Shown in pieces: positions 48,001 through 57,211 of a stretch of DNA of 64,000 nucleotides. Position numbers and translations under genes: made by a program. The stretch is from Roseivirga sp. Lineage in GTDB: Bacteria > Bacteroidota > Bacteroidia > Cytophagales > Cyclobacteriaceae. The notes under the pieces were generated by a model. That model saw nothing but the letters and a program-made list of their open reading frames with translations. It was not told where the DNA came from and made no database searches. Within the stretch, counting starts at the first letter, position 1. Each line of letters opens with the position of its first letter. The stretch is from NCBI GenBank assembly GCA_021404565.1, contig JAAWWF010000026.1, positions 1-64,000 of the forward strand, in the 5' to 3' direction.

Positions 48001-48388
48001 CCAGTAGTCCGTCACCATTCACATCGGCCATGGTTACTCCGGTAGACCAGGTCCCTTTTCCGGCTACTCCCGCCTTCACGGAAATATCTTCAAAACGGAA
48101 ACCTCCTTTGTTCAAATACAGCTTGTTGGGTACCTGATTGCCCACAAAGTAGAGATCGGGTAGCCCATCACCATTGATATCGCCTACAGCCACACCTGCT
48201 CCGTTATAGTAATAGAGATACTCGAGGATATTGAAGTCTGCCGTCTCTTTCAGCTGATTGTTAAAACTCACTCCAGTGGATGCTGATGTGAGCAGCGAAA
48301 ACAGCCTGGGCTGAGGTGGCTCAGCTGGTTCACTGGTGCAGGAGAGCATCAGCCATACTGCCAGAAAGGGAATAAGACGTTTGGGCAT
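45071..48388 (-). CDS. FG-GAP/VCBS and ASPIC/UnbV repeat lipoprotein, copy 3
   Basis: A 1105-residue lipoprotein (Cys17, lipobox MLSC, followed by Thr-Ser-Glu) predicted to sit on the cell surface. It is made of integrin-alpha-like FG-GAP repeats with many calcium-loop motifs (DINGDGLPDLYFV, DVNGDGLLDIYVS, DYDRDGDLDMYLL, DLDNDGDLDLVIN, DIDSDGDLDLFVG). An ASPIC/UnbV-type segment near residues 505-585 carries GAKVTVRKDG, HFGLG and VIWPDG. The first and second halves each look like a propeller. No catalytic motif is seen. Such proteins are regular but uncharacterised members of SusC/D loci; a glycan- or protein-binding role is inferred. It follows the paralogue at 48394 by five bases. Confidence 0.88.
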   Translation of the reverse strand: MPKRLIPFLAVWLMLSCTSEPAEPPQPRLFSLLTSASTGVSFNNQLKETADFNILEYLYYYNGAGVAVGDINGDGLPDLYFVGNQVPNKLYLNKGGFRFEDISVKAGVAGKGTWSTGVTMADVNGDGLLDIYVSQVGDYKEAKGANQLFINQGDMTFVDEAKKYGLDFVGFSTQAAFFDYDRDGDLDMYLLNHSIKNPAVFAESSTRDKIDELGGDRLFQSQLAQGSDEFTDVTSQAGIYSSALGFGLGLAISDLNNDGWLDIYVSNDFTENDYLYTNNQDGTFSEELEQKITYTSRYSMGNAADDLDNDGLSEIITTDMLPSDPEIWQMSVGEDKTDVYDIKLNFGYAHQYVRNTLQKNLGNGSFSDVSLLAGTFATDWSWAPLAFDMDNDGLLDLHISNGIYKRPNDLDYVNYGQDQPGVKGMSPDELEAFQIENLPNVKIPNYAGRNKGGLQFESVGVDWGLDQSSYSNGSAYADLDNDGDLDLVINNTNQPAFVYKNNARQQNGQHFLKVVLEGTGLNKQALGAKVTVRKDGQRLTREVMPTRGFQSAVSTELHFGLGATTQIDGVTVIWPDGQFQTIEQVTPDQVLKISYAPEGDGIKPAETNKSAFQINEFEQWAHKENVTYKDYNNEYLIPRKFSTEGPALAVADVNGDGLDDMYLGGAKEQPGALWLQQANGGFKLKPIEAFEQLSRAEDADALFFDADNDGDQDLYVVSAGNEYNNGQVFTFDRLYLNDGQGNLQFAPSALPQFGTHGKTVSAVDIDSDGDLDLFVGANIVKGIYGLNPAHHLLINDGTGNFADQTGTRIPMANQLGMLNDATWFDYDQDGDEDLLVAGEWTPLTLLQNNGKGQFTRATTSGLENSEGWWFSLALADVDADGDLDIIAGNMGLNSKLKATESKPLSLYLNDFDQNGQVDPVLFHFMGEAEIPFASRDDLIKQMAFIKKKHPDYKTYAGLKKPEDLFGAELLERSLKKHVKTFASAVFINNRSGSFTRIDLPTEAQLSPVMDILADDFNADGHLDLFLVGNLYAFRNDIGRAAANPVTYLIGDGKGSFQVSTEENLNNTQTWGDYRNAAFLNGGSSSRRIIALRNNNKPVVFLLKQR

Positions 48389-48393
48389 TCTGA

Positions 48394-51300
48394 TCAGAAT
48401 TTGAACGCCCTGAGACGATCGTTATTAATGGCCGCCAGTAAGATGGTCTCTCCCCCTGAACTGATAATACCGAAATCTCTAACCTCTCCTGCGATGGAAA
48501 GGCCTGAGGTTCCCGGGTCTACATTCGTGAAGCCACCTTTACCATTGCCAGCCAGTAAGACACCATAGTTGGCGTCATATTTACCAACCTGAGGTTTGGC
48601 CCTATGGAGGTTACCTCCCAGCAAAATATCAGGATTGCCATCATGATTGAAATCCGCTACCGACAAGGCATAAACCGGTGCATACTGTGCTTCAACCGGC
48701 AAAGCGGTGACTGAAAAAGTACCGTCTCCGTTGTTGAGCATAAGGGCAGACTCCAGAAATGTGGCTTCTGAGATGACCGTATTTTCCAACTGCTCAGGGG
48801 TAAAAATCTGCTCTATCGTCTGGTCTTTGAAAGACTCATATTTGAGGTATTTCTTTTTGATGCTGGGTATCTGCATGGCCAGCTCATGCTTGAGTGTATA
48901 TGGCAATATTTTTCCCTCAATCTCCCTGGTATAAATATGCTCTGCGCTACCATTGCGATCAAAGTCATTTACATAGAGTCTGATGGGTGCCTCAGCACTT
49001 GCTCTGAAACGCGAGTTGAGTCCATGATTACCGACTATGAAATCCATATCACCATCATTGTCTACATCTGCAGATGTGATGCTGTTGTACCAGCCATGAA
49101 GCTGGTCTGTGCCGGCACTTACCGTCACCCGACTGAGTTTTCCTGCTTCATTGGTGAAGACTTCCGGAGTCATCCATTCACCCACTACCACCAGGTCCTG
49201 ATCTTTATCTCCATCTATATCGGCCCAGGTGGCATCAGTCACCATGCCCAGGTCTTTCAACTCTGGAGCCAGATCTTCTGTAGCATTGGTAAAGCTTCCC
49301 TTACCATTATTGAGATAGATAAAGCTGGATGGTGCCACTCCATAGAGAAAAGGACGTACTCTTGAGCCTACAAAAAGGTCCTGAAGGCCGTCACCGTTCA
49401 AATCTACCGCCCTGGCTACTGCTGTACTGTTTCTGTATGTTCTCAGAAAGGGAGAATCTGCTTTGGTAAATCCTCCCTGACCGTTGTTGAGATAAAGCCG
49501 ATCTATCAGCTGGATGGAGCCTACTCCGAACTCGTTGCCTCCACTGGTAACAAAGAGGTCAAGATCCCCATCATTTTCTATATCCAGAAAGACGGCATCG
49601 GTGTCTTCTGATTGCTTGTCTGTCTCGAATGCAGGTACGCTGATTCTTACATAAGTGCCACTGGCTGTTGCACGGTATAGTGCGCCTGCCTGATCTTTGG
49701 CTCCACCCAGGTAGAGGTCATTCAGGCCATCACCATTCACATCACCCGTGGTGAGCTTAGGCCCTTCATTGGAAAGCATATGGTAGGTAAGCCTGTCACG
49801 GTCAAAGTCAACGAAGGTGTTTTCTTCATGCCTGAAGTCGATGAGTTGGCCTGCATCAACTTCTTCGAATACCGTTTTTGAAGCACGAAGGTCAGAACTT
49901 CCTGCATTTTTGGCGTCTCCCCAGGTAAGCTTCAGGGTTTGGTCAGCGGGAACATTTGACATCTCAGTGACTGTGCCATCAGGCCAGGTGACAGAGACCT
50001 TATCTATGGTGGTGTTTTTACCAATTCCAAAATTTAGTCGATCGTCTACGGTAGACTGGAAGCCACGAATAGGCATTTGCTCTAAAAAGAAGGTTTCGCC
50101 TGCCACATAAAGGGTCACTTTTGCACCCACCGCTTTGGTATTGCTCCCCTTGCCCTGGAGGTCTACCTTCAGGTAGTGGTTCTCAGGTCTGAGTGTTTCG
50201 GTTTTATTTTTGAAAATATCTGCCGTAGCATTGAGGTTACTGACTACCAGGTCCAGGTCACCATCATTGTCCAGATCGCCATAGGCAGCACCATTTGAAT
50301 GTACCGGAGTACCAAGGCCCCAGTCGACCGCTTTGTTTTCAAACTTAAGGTCGCCCTGATTCTGATAGGCATAGTTAGGAATCGGGTTAACCGGTATCGG
50401 GTCAATCAGGGCAAAATAATTGGCCCCGCTATCTGTTTTGATTTTTGCCTTGGTTTCCGGATCGTCAATGAAGTTGAGGTAATCGAGGTCGGTAATGTCT
50501 TTGTAAATTCCATTGGCAACAAAGAGATCTTTCAACCCATCGTTGTCCATATCGAAAAAGAGCGCACCCCAGCTCCAGTCGGTGGCCTCTATGCCTGCCA
50601 AACGCCCCAGCTCACTGAAGGTACCGTTGCCATTGTTCACGTGAAGCATGTTGCGCGAAAACTGGTAATGGTATCCGTTTTGAAAACCAAAATGATGACG
50701 ATCCCAACTCTCGAAGGTGGTTACTTGTTTGAGTCTTTCGTCTGGTTCAGGGAGCATGTCTGTTACAAATATATCCGGGCGGGCATCATTGTTAATATCT
50801 GCCATATCAGCACCCATTGATGCTGCACTAATGGTTTGCATACTGTTTTCCAGTACTTCTGAGAAGCTTCCATCCTGATTGTTGATGTAGAGGTAGTCGC
50901 GCTCGAAAAAGTCGTTGGAGATGAAAATATCCTGCCAGTCATCATCATTGACATCCCCTACCGTTACACCCAGACCAAAGCCGATAACACTGCCATAAAT
51001 GCCTGCTTGCTCGCTTACGTCTACAAACTGGTTTCCATCATTGCGAAAGAACTTGTCTCCTCCCACGCTGTCGCGAACAGGTCGTTCATTCTGCATCAGG
51101 TTGAAACTACCAATGGCCTGATAAGAGTTATTGAGCAGATATACGTCCAGATCGCCATCCTTGTCATAATCGAAGAAGGCAGCGTGTGTGGAAAAACCAC
51201 GATCGGCCAGGCCAAATTCAACAGCCTTGTCGGTGAAGGTGCCATCACCATTATTGATAAAGAGCTCGTTCTGCTTATTGTCTCCATCAATATCCCCTGA

Positions 51301-51702
51301 GTTACACACATAGATATCGAGCCAGCCATCGCCATCTACATCAGCAAGGCTTACACCAGTGCTCCAGGCCCTCGAACCGCCAACTCCCGCAGCTTCAGTA
51401 GCATCTTCGAACTGAAAATCGCCTTTATTGATGTACAGCTTGTTGGCTACCTTGTTACCGGTAAAATAGATATCGAGCAGACCATCATTGTTGACATCGC
51501 CCATGGCTACCCCTCCGCCATTATAGAAGTTTCGGTAGGTAAAGACATTGAATTTGCTGTCATATTCCAGCTCATTCATAAAATTCACTCCTGAACCGGA
51601 AGCTGCTACTTTTTCGAAAAGAGGAGCTTTTGGTTGCTCACCAGGACCATCGCAGGCGTAGAGTGCCAGCACGCAAAAAATAATAGGATATAGCCTTTTC
51701 AT
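48394..51702 (-). CDS. FG-GAP/VCBS and ASPIC/UnbV repeat lipoprotein, copy 2
   Basis: A 1102-residue paralogue of its two neighbours, with a lipobox at Cys17 (LYAC) followed by Asp-Gly. Calcium-loop FG-GAP motifs recur through both halves (DVNNDGLLDIYFT, DVDGDGWLDIYVC, DYDKDGDLDVYLL, DMDNDGLKDLFVA, DLNGDGLQDLFVG). The ASPIC/UnbV segment lies near residues 500-580 (GAKVTLYVAG, NFGIG, VTWPDG). After Cys the mature end runs Glu-Gln-Pro, as in surface lipoproteins of the phylum. It sits 19 bases after the small lipoprotein gene and five bases before copy 3. It is closest to copy 1 in the shared RDRLTYHMLSNEGP-type linker. Function unknown; ligand binding is inferred. Confidence 0.88.
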   Translation of the reverse strand: MKRLYPIIFCVLALYACDGPGEQPKAPLFEKVAASGSGVNFMNELEYDSKFNVFTYRNFYNGGGVAMGDVNNDGLLDIYFTGNKVANKLYINKGDFQFEDATEAAGVGGSRAWSTGVSLADVDGDGWLDIYVCNSGDIDGDNKQNELFINNGDGTFTDKAVEFGLADRGFSTHAAFFDYDKDGDLDVYLLNNSYQAIGSFNLMQNERPVRDSVGGDKFFRNDGNQFVDVSEQAGIYGSVIGFGLGVTVGDVNDDDWQDIFISNDFFERDYLYINNQDGSFSEVLENSMQTISAASMGADMADINNDARPDIFVTDMLPEPDERLKQVTTFESWDRHHFGFQNGYHYQFSRNMLHVNNGNGTFSELGRLAGIEATDWSWGALFFDMDNDGLKDLFVANGIYKDITDLDYLNFIDDPETKAKIKTDSGANYFALIDPIPVNPIPNYAYQNQGDLKFENKAVDWGLGTPVHSNGAAYGDLDNDGDLDLVVSNLNATADIFKNKTETLRPENHYLKVDLQGKGSNTKAVGAKVTLYVAGETFFLEQMPIRGFQSTVDDRLNFGIGKNTTIDKVSVTWPDGTVTEMSNVPADQTLKLTWGDAKNAGSSDLRASKTVFEEVDAGQLIDFRHEENTFVDFDRDRLTYHMLSNEGPKLTTGDVNGDGLNDLYLGGAKDQAGALYRATASGTYVRISVPAFETDKQSEDTDAVFLDIENDGDLDLFVTSGGNEFGVGSIQLIDRLYLNNGQGGFTKADSPFLRTYRNSTAVARAVDLNGDGLQDLFVGSRVRPFLYGVAPSSFIYLNNGKGSFTNATEDLAPELKDLGMVTDATWADIDGDKDQDLVVVGEWMTPEVFTNEAGKLSRVTVSAGTDQLHGWYNSITSADVDNDGDMDFIVGNHGLNSRFRASAEAPIRLYVNDFDRNGSAEHIYTREIEGKILPYTLKHELAMQIPSIKKKYLKYESFKDQTIEQIFTPEQLENTVISEATFLESALMLNNGDGTFSVTALPVEAQYAPVYALSVADFNHDGNPDILLGGNLHRAKPQVGKYDANYGVLLAGNGKGGFTNVDPGTSGLSIAGEVRDFGIISSGGETILLAAINNDRLRAFKF

Positions 51703-51721
51703 TAAATCTCTGGTTGGGTGA

Positions 51722-52303
51722 TCAGGAGTTCTTTTTCAACTCATTTAGCACAGTTAAATCCGTGATAACGGCTCTTACGGTAGATACATTTCTTTTAAAG
51801 ATTCGTACCCTTCGGTTGCCATCAACTTTTACCAAAATACTCATGGTGCCATCATTGCTTTCAACCTCTATGAATTCGCCTCCATACCACTTCTCAAAGA
51901 GGGCACGCACATCTTGCAGCAATACATCATTAGACATCTCTTTGTTCCAGAGAGCCCACTCCGTATACTGAAAATCCACAGGCATTTCATAAATGGCACT
52001 ATCTATAAATGTGGGGTAAAACTGCATACTGCCCACAAATTTCAGTTCATCGTCCAGATTATATTGAATGGACATGTTGCCCACGCCTTGGGTAAAAACT
52101 CCTTGCTTATTGAGCTCCCAGCAATGTGTGTAGAATTCTTTGCGATCCATATCGAAACGGATCCCCAGGAAAAGACTGTCCATACGTACATTCGTGGCCA
52201 GCTCTTTCTCTACCAGCTTATCGTATTCCGATTTTTTCGTACAGGCAGAAGCACCCAATACTATTAAAAGAAACACCACTGCCGTTTTTAATAAGTTCTT
52301 CAT
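51722..52303 (-). CDS. Small lipoprotein of unknown function in the SusC/D locus
   Basis: The 193-residue protein has a lipobox ending at Cys21 (GASAC) followed by Thr-Lys-Lys. The mature part is a compact alpha/beta sequence (RMDSLFLGIRFDMDRKEFYTHCWELNKQGVFTQG) with a Met-x-x-Lys-Glu-Phe segment, and has no recognised family or catalytic motif. The start overlaps the stop of the preceding FG-GAP gene as ATGA, so the two are coupled. Its lysine-rich post-cysteine residues differ from the acidic ones of its neighbours, so it may stay on the periplasmic side while they face out. That is inference. Confidence 0.75.
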   Translation of the reverse strand: MKNLLKTAVVFLLIVLGASACTKKSEYDKLVEKELATNVRMDSLFLGIRFDMDRKEFYTHCWELNKQGVFTQGVGNMSIQYNLDDELKFVGSMQFYPTFIDSAIYEMPVDFQYTEWALWNKEMSNDVLLQDVRALFEKWYGGEFIEVESNDGTMSILVKVDGNRRVRIFKRNVSTVRAVITDLTVLNELKKNS

Positions 52304-55300
52304 CTCTCACTATTTCTTCTAAATACTTTCAATTCGTCATTGTTGCGGACAAAGATCAACAAAGGCCCCTGGTCTGAATTGATTGACTCCACCTGTCGCA
52401 CTTCTCCTTTAACAAAGATTCCCGACTCAATGGCCTTCAGGGGTTCAAAACTCCCATTACCTAAACCCCTCAAAGTTAAGCCATAAGAGGCATTATTAAT
52501 ACCCAATTCGGGTTTCATTCGGGTCTGATTACCTCCTAAAATCAAATCAGTATAGCCATCGTCATCCGTGTCTGTTGCATGGATGGCATAGGTTTGAGAA
52601 ATCTGCGCCTGTTCTGGCAGCAAAATCTTTTCGAAAGCACCATTTCCCTGATTGATGAAAAGGCTGCTGGCAAGCTCCCTTACCTCCAAAGTCAGCATAT
52701 TTTCCAGGGCATCCGGACTGAAAATCTCGTCCAGGGTTTTGTCTTTATAGCTATCGTATTTGATATACTTTTTTCTAAGGCCCGGCAGTTGCTTTACCAG
52801 GTCTTTCAGCATAATGATCGGCACGGCCTTTTCACCATCATACATACAGGTGATTTGCTCCACGCTCCCGTTTTTGTCAAAGTCGTTGATATGAAGTGTC
52901 AGTGGCTTGGCTGTCGAAGCCATGAGGCGTGTATTCAGCCCCATATTGCCCACAGCAAAGTCGATGAGTCCATCTCCATTGAAATCTCCTGATTCAATGG
53001 TCTTCCACAACCCGTGGCTGTCTTTTAAACCAGAGGCAGAAAGGTGGTCTTTGAAGCTTCCATCTTCATTGAGGAAGATACGCACAGGCATCCACTCTCC
53101 CACAAAAACAAGGTCAAGGTCCTGGTCTCCATCCAGATCAGCTACCAGGGCGTCTGTCAACAACCCCAGCCCCTTAAAGTCAGGTGCTTTGTCTTCTGTT
53201 ACATTCCTGAAAACAGCGTTCCCCTGATTCTCAAAAAGGAAGGCATCTCCGGGAACACCATAGCTAAAGGGAGTCAATCGTGTACCCGTAATGATGTCCT
53301 GATCACCGTCACCATCATAGTCAAAGGCCTTGATAAACCCAGAGCTCTGGCTGCTGATGGGAAACTGCGCAAATGGCAGCCGCGTAAAGGCTTCGCTGCC
53401 TGAATTCAAATAGATGCGGTCTCTGAGGTTGGGATCACCCAGGCCAAATTCATTACCACCGCCCGCTACCAGCAGGTCCAGGTCACCATCGCCATCCAGG
53501 TCGGCTAAGTCAGCATCTACATCCTCTGCCATTTTATCATCTTCAAAGGCCGGTATATTTAATTCCCCGAAGGTTCCATCTTTTGATTGCACAAACACCT
53601 GTCCGGCAAAGCCCTTTGCTCCCCCCAGATAAAAATCTTCCAGTCCATCGCCATTCACATCACCTTTTGCCAGGGCTGGCCCTTCATTGGAGCTCATTTG
53701 GAAGATCAGCCGGTCTCGGTCAAAGTCGGAAAATTCATTTTCCTTATGTATATAATCGAGAGGAGAAAGCATGGCCTCGAAAGCGGGTTTGGAGCTGGTA
53801 GCCTCAGACAGCGAAGCGTTGAGTCCTTCTGTCTGATTTACTTTCAGCAACTGATCTGCCTGAACGCCCGCCAACTTTGTTAAGCTGCCATCTGGCCAGG
53901 TTATGTGCAAAGAATCGGCCTTAGCATTCTGCCCCAACCCAAAGTGCATGCGGTAGTCCATGGATGACATATAGCCTTTTACCGGGTTATGCTCTTCAAC
54001 CATCTCTGTTCCTCCGGCAAAAACGCTCACGCGGGTACCAAAGGCAAAAGGGTTTTCATCATTGCCCTGTAGGTTGAGCATCAGGTAGTGATGATCGCCT
54101 TGCTCAGCGCTCTTGTTTTTATAGACAAAGGCTTCATCGTTGATGTTATTGACGACCAGATCCAGATCTCCGTCATTGTCCAGGTCGGAGTAAACAGCTC
54201 CGTTTGAAAAGGAGGGATCAGCCAGACCCGCCTCGCTGGCAACATTGTCAAAATCAAAGCCCCCCTTATTCCTAAACAGGTAGTTGGGCAAGGGTACTGA
54301 CGGAATGACATCGATCAGGTTGGTAATGACCGTGCTGTCCTTTCTGTGCTCATCAAAGAGCAGGCTGTTGCTCGCATAAAAGTTGATGTAGTCCTGATCG
54401 GTAAGGTCTTTATAGATTCCGTTGGCTACAAAGAGGTCTTTATTGCCATCATTGTCAAAGTCAAAGATCAATGCACCCCAGCTCCAATCAGTAGCATGAA
54501 GGCCCTTCAGCCGGCTCACTTCACTAAAAAAAACATTGTCTGCATCACCGGGAATGGCTCCCTGATTGAGCTGCAGTGAATTGCGTGTAAACTGGTGGTG
54601 GTAACCATTTTTGATATTGGCCTGGTACTTATCCCAGTCTTCAAAAAGGGTCTTTGTCTTCACCCGTTCCATAGATTCGGGCAGCATTTCCGTCACGTAA
54701 ATTTCAGGGTAGCCATCTCCGTTCAGGTCGGCAATATCAGCGCCCATAGAACCCATACTGCTTTCGGTGATATAGTCTTCCAATGATTCGCGAAAGGTGC
54801 CGTCTTTGGCATTGATATACAGATAGTCGCGCTCGAAAAAGTCGTTGGATACAAAGATATCCGGCCAGCCATCTACATTTACATCGGCTACGGTAACTCC
54901 CAGCCCGTAGCCTATGGCACTACTATAAATACCTGCTTCTGAAGTGACATCCTTAAAGTGACCTCCATCATTGCGATAGAGTTTGTTACCACCCTCCGGG
55001 TCTGGGGTATCTCGCTGACCTTTTCTGAGGTCATAAATACCGACCGATCGGGTACTGTTGTTGAGCAGATAGAAGTCGAGATCGCCATCTTTATCATAAT
55101 CCAGAAAAGCAGCATGATTGGAAAGGCCCAGATCGGCTACTCCATATGCCTCGGCCTGCTCAGTAAAGGTCAGGTCACCATTATTGATAAACAGTTCGTT
55201 GTTTCTGTTGTCTCCATCCAGGGGCCCTGACTTGCATACATAAATATCGAGCCAGCCATCACCGTTGACATCAGCCATACTCACTCCGGTGGACCATACG

Positions 55301-55629
55301 TTGGCAGAAGCCACACCGGCCGCTCCAGTTATGTCTTCGAATTTAAAATCGCCCTTATTCAGGTAAAGTTGATTGTCAACAAGGTTTCCGGCAAAATAGA
55401 GATCCTGCAAGCCATCATTGTTAATGTCCCCCACAGCCACCCCGGCACCATTGTAAAAATTCCTGTAGGTATAGGTATTCAGCTGCTCATCGTATTCCAG
55501 CTGATTTCTGAAATTGATGCCCGTTTCAGAAGTATTGAGGCGTTCAAACACAGCCGGTATTTCAGGCTGATTCTGACAGCTGCAAAACAGAAAAAAAAGC
55601 AGGGAACAATACCAACCGCACTTGATCAT
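52300..55629 (-). CDS. FG-GAP/VCBS and ASPIC/UnbV repeat lipoprotein, copy 1
   Basis: A 1109-residue lipoprotein (Cys18, lipobox FCSC, then Gln-Asn-Gln-Pro-Glu). It is built like copies 2 and 3, with at least 12 calcium-loop motifs (DINNDGLQDLYFA, DVNVDGWPDIFVS, DFDNDGNKDLFVA, DLDGDGDLDLLVA, DTDDDGYTDLILG) and an ASPIC/UnbV segment near residues 515-595 (GTRVSVFAGG, HFGLG, ITWPDG). It is the first gene after SusD, but a strong terminator at 55658-55682 lies between them. Expression therefore depends on read-through or a promoter inside the 77-base gap. Three full-length paralogues in one locus point to subunits of a surface complex or to different ligands. Confidence 0.88.
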   Translation of the reverse strand: MIKCGWYCSLLFFLFCSCQNQPEIPAVFERLNTSETGINFRNQLEYDEQLNTYTYRNFYNGAGVAVGDINNDGLQDLYFAGNLVDNQLYLNKGDFKFEDITGAAGVASANVWSTGVSMADVNGDGWLDIYVCKSGPLDGDNRNNELFINNGDLTFTEQAEAYGVADLGLSNHAAFLDYDKDGDLDFYLLNNSTRSVGIYDLRKGQRDTPDPEGGNKLYRNDGGHFKDVTSEAGIYSSAIGYGLGVTVADVNVDGWPDIFVSNDFFERDYLYINAKDGTFRESLEDYITESSMGSMGADIADLNGDGYPEIYVTEMLPESMERVKTKTLFEDWDKYQANIKNGYHHQFTRNSLQLNQGAIPGDADNVFFSEVSRLKGLHATDWSWGALIFDFDNDGNKDLFVANGIYKDLTDQDYINFYASNSLLFDEHRKDSTVITNLIDVIPSVPLPNYLFRNKGGFDFDNVASEAGLADPSFSNGAVYSDLDNDGDLDLVVNNINDEAFVYKNKSAEQGDHHYLMLNLQGNDENPFAFGTRVSVFAGGTEMVEEHNPVKGYMSSMDYRMHFGLGQNAKADSLHITWPDGSLTKLAGVQADQLLKVNQTEGLNASLSEATSSKPAFEAMLSPLDYIHKENEFSDFDRDRLIFQMSSNEGPALAKGDVNGDGLEDFYLGGAKGFAGQVFVQSKDGTFGELNIPAFEDDKMAEDVDADLADLDGDGDLDLLVAGGGNEFGLGDPNLRDRIYLNSGSEAFTRLPFAQFPISSQSSGFIKAFDYDGDGDQDIITGTRLTPFSYGVPGDAFLFENQGNAVFRNVTEDKAPDFKGLGLLTDALVADLDGDQDLDLVFVGEWMPVRIFLNEDGSFKDHLSASGLKDSHGLWKTIESGDFNGDGLIDFAVGNMGLNTRLMASTAKPLTLHINDFDKNGSVEQITCMYDGEKAVPIIMLKDLVKQLPGLRKKYIKYDSYKDKTLDEIFSPDALENMLTLEVRELASSLFINQGNGAFEKILLPEQAQISQTYAIHATDTDDDGYTDLILGGNQTRMKPELGINNASYGLTLRGLGNGSFEPLKAIESGIFVKGEVRQVESINSDQGPLLIFVRNNDELKVFRRNSER

Positions 55630-55657
55630 AATCTTCTGGATGAGGCAATTATGGCAT

Positions 55658-55682
55658 AAAAAAAGGGAGCAAAAATGCTCCC
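55658..55682 (-). terminator. Strong terminator/attenuator between susD and the FG-GAP genes
   Basis: A perfect 6-bp GC-rich stem GGGAGC/GCTCCC over six bases (55682-55665) is followed on the minus strand by seven T (55664-55658). It begins 24 bases after the susD stop at 55707. It would make susC and susD mRNA more abundant than the downstream genes. Confidence 0.85.
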
Positions 55683-55706
55683 TTCAAATATAATGATAAG
55701 TTTTTA

Positions 55707-57197
55707 CTAGTATCCCGGGTTTTGTACCAGGTCAGCATTTACATCAATCTGCCCTTGTGGGATAGGGAAGATGTTAACTGTAGCAGGAGAAGCTGGCTTT
55801 TCCCACCATGCGTCATTGTATTTTCCGAACCTGATAAGGTCAGAACGTCTCCAGCCTTCAGCAAATACTTCTCTTCCTCTTTCAGCCAGCAAGATGTCAG
55901 CATCAATAGTAGTAAGAGGATCTGCTCCCGCTCTTTGACGGATTTGATTCACGAAATCCAGAGCACCTGCATTATTACCTTGTCTCCACATTACTTCAGC
56001 CTTCATCAAGATGATGTCACCGTAACGGAAAAGAGGCCAGTCATTGCTCAAGCTTGCTCCTGCACCAGAAGCAATTTCGAACTTACCTACACGTACACCC
56101 GCCTGACGCAGTGAGTTAGGTCTTAACTCATTGATTTCAGGAGTAAAAGTAAGTGGAGCTCCATCAGGATCACCTGGCTCAAAACTCAGGTCTTCCAAAC
56201 GAGTACCGTCTGAAGAAAACTGAGGTCCTTCGAGGAAACCTAACCTTCTTGAATCGTTGGCATCGTATGCGTTGTAGAAATCTTCCAGAGAAGCGTAACC
56301 ATTCCATGGCTGAGCCTGCAGGTTAAAAGTTTGCTGAGTCAGGTAGTGACCTGTCATTTGAGCAAGGTTGAAACCACCAGCGTTGTTCTCATCGTAAGGC
56401 AGTGTCAGGATGTTCTCAGAAGATCCACCGTTGTTGGTAGAGAAGCTTGCGAAGAAGTTGTTCTCTAAGCTATAGTTACCGCTGTTGATGATCGCGTCAA
56501 TGTTTGTCTCAGCAGCAGCCCACTGAGCCGTACCGGTATAAACTTCAGCGTTCAGATAAAGCTTGGCCAAAATAGCACGGGCCGACATAGCGTTGATAGT
56601 CGTTTTACCAGTACCTGTTGAAAGGTTGGCAAGGTTATCTTCAACACTTGAACGAATGAATTCGAATACCTGAGCTCTCGCTACAGTAGGAGGCGTAGGA
56701 TCATCATCTGTTTCCAGAATAACAGGTACGTTACCATAGGCATCGATCAACCAAAGGTATATCATCGCTCTCAGTACTCTGAGCTCAGCGCCCAGGGCTA
56801 CTACATCAGGAAATCTCTTCAACAACAGGTTGATTTCACCAATTGCCGTATAGCAGTAATTCCATGCATTACCTACTGATTGCTCAGTAGCACCGTAGTT
56901 GTGCTGATGCATTCTGATCCACTGTCCACCATCTTCCCAGTCAGCGCCTTTATGAGCGATAACCATTTCATCAGATGCTACTTCGTGCATCGACCATAGA
57001 GAGTTGTGTCCTCCCCAGGTACCAATAATCGTTGAGTATGCTGATGCTTTTAACACATCAGTAAGCACAGGATTATCGGAGTTTGCCACTTCTTCTGGCG
57101 TATAGCCATTGAATAGCTCTTGCTCTGGCTCTTCGCAAGCACTCAACGTAATGAAGAGCGCTGCGATAAAACAAATGCTTTTATTAAATTTTGACAT
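55707..57197 (-). CDS. SusD/RagB outer-membrane lipoprotein
   Basis: SusD-type proteins bind glycan at the surface and form the lid of the SusC channel. The 496-residue chain has a lipobox at Cys21 (LSAC) followed by Glu-Glu-Pro-Glu-Gln-Glu, a strong acidic surface-export signal. Helical TPR-like pairs follow (NAWNYCYTAIGEINLLLKRF, LRVLRAMIYLWLIDAYGNVPVI, SARAILAKLYLNAEVYTG), and the C-terminal RagB segment has LADRG-like LLAERGREVFAEGWRRSDLIRFGKY. It starts 14 bases after susC and is its partner. Aromatic residues in the middle suggest a sugar-binding face, but the ligand cannot be read. Confidence 0.95.
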   Translation of the reverse strand: MSKFNKSICFIAALFITLSACEEPEQELFNGYTPEEVANSDNPVLTDVLKASAYSTIIGTWGGHNSLWSMHEVASDEMVIAHKGADWEDGGQWIRMHQHNYGATEQSVGNAWNYCYTAIGEINLLLKRFPDVVALGAELRVLRAMIYLWLIDAYGNVPVILETDDDPTPPTVARAQVFEFIRSSVEDNLANLSTGTGKTTINAMSARAILAKLYLNAEVYTGTAQWAAAETNIDAIINSGNYSLENNFFASFSTNNGGSSENILTLPYDENNAGGFNLAQMTGHYLTQQTFNLQAQPWNGYASLEDFYNAYDANDSRRLGFLEGPQFSSDGTRLEDLSFEPGDPDGAPLTFTPEINELRPNSLRQAGVRVGKFEIASGAGASLSNDWPLFRYGDIILMKAEVMWRQGNNAGALDFVNQIRQRAGADPLTTIDADILLAERGREVFAEGWRRSDLIRFGKYNDAWWEKPASPATVNIFPIPQGQIDVNADLVQNPGY

Positions 57198-57211
57198 ATC
57201 TCTGCTATAGT

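Noticed and set aside
45071-55629. The three FG-GAP genes as a recent DNA-level triplication
   Set aside because: They are clear paralogues in protein layout, but signal peptides, linkers and many repeats differ, so the duplications are old.
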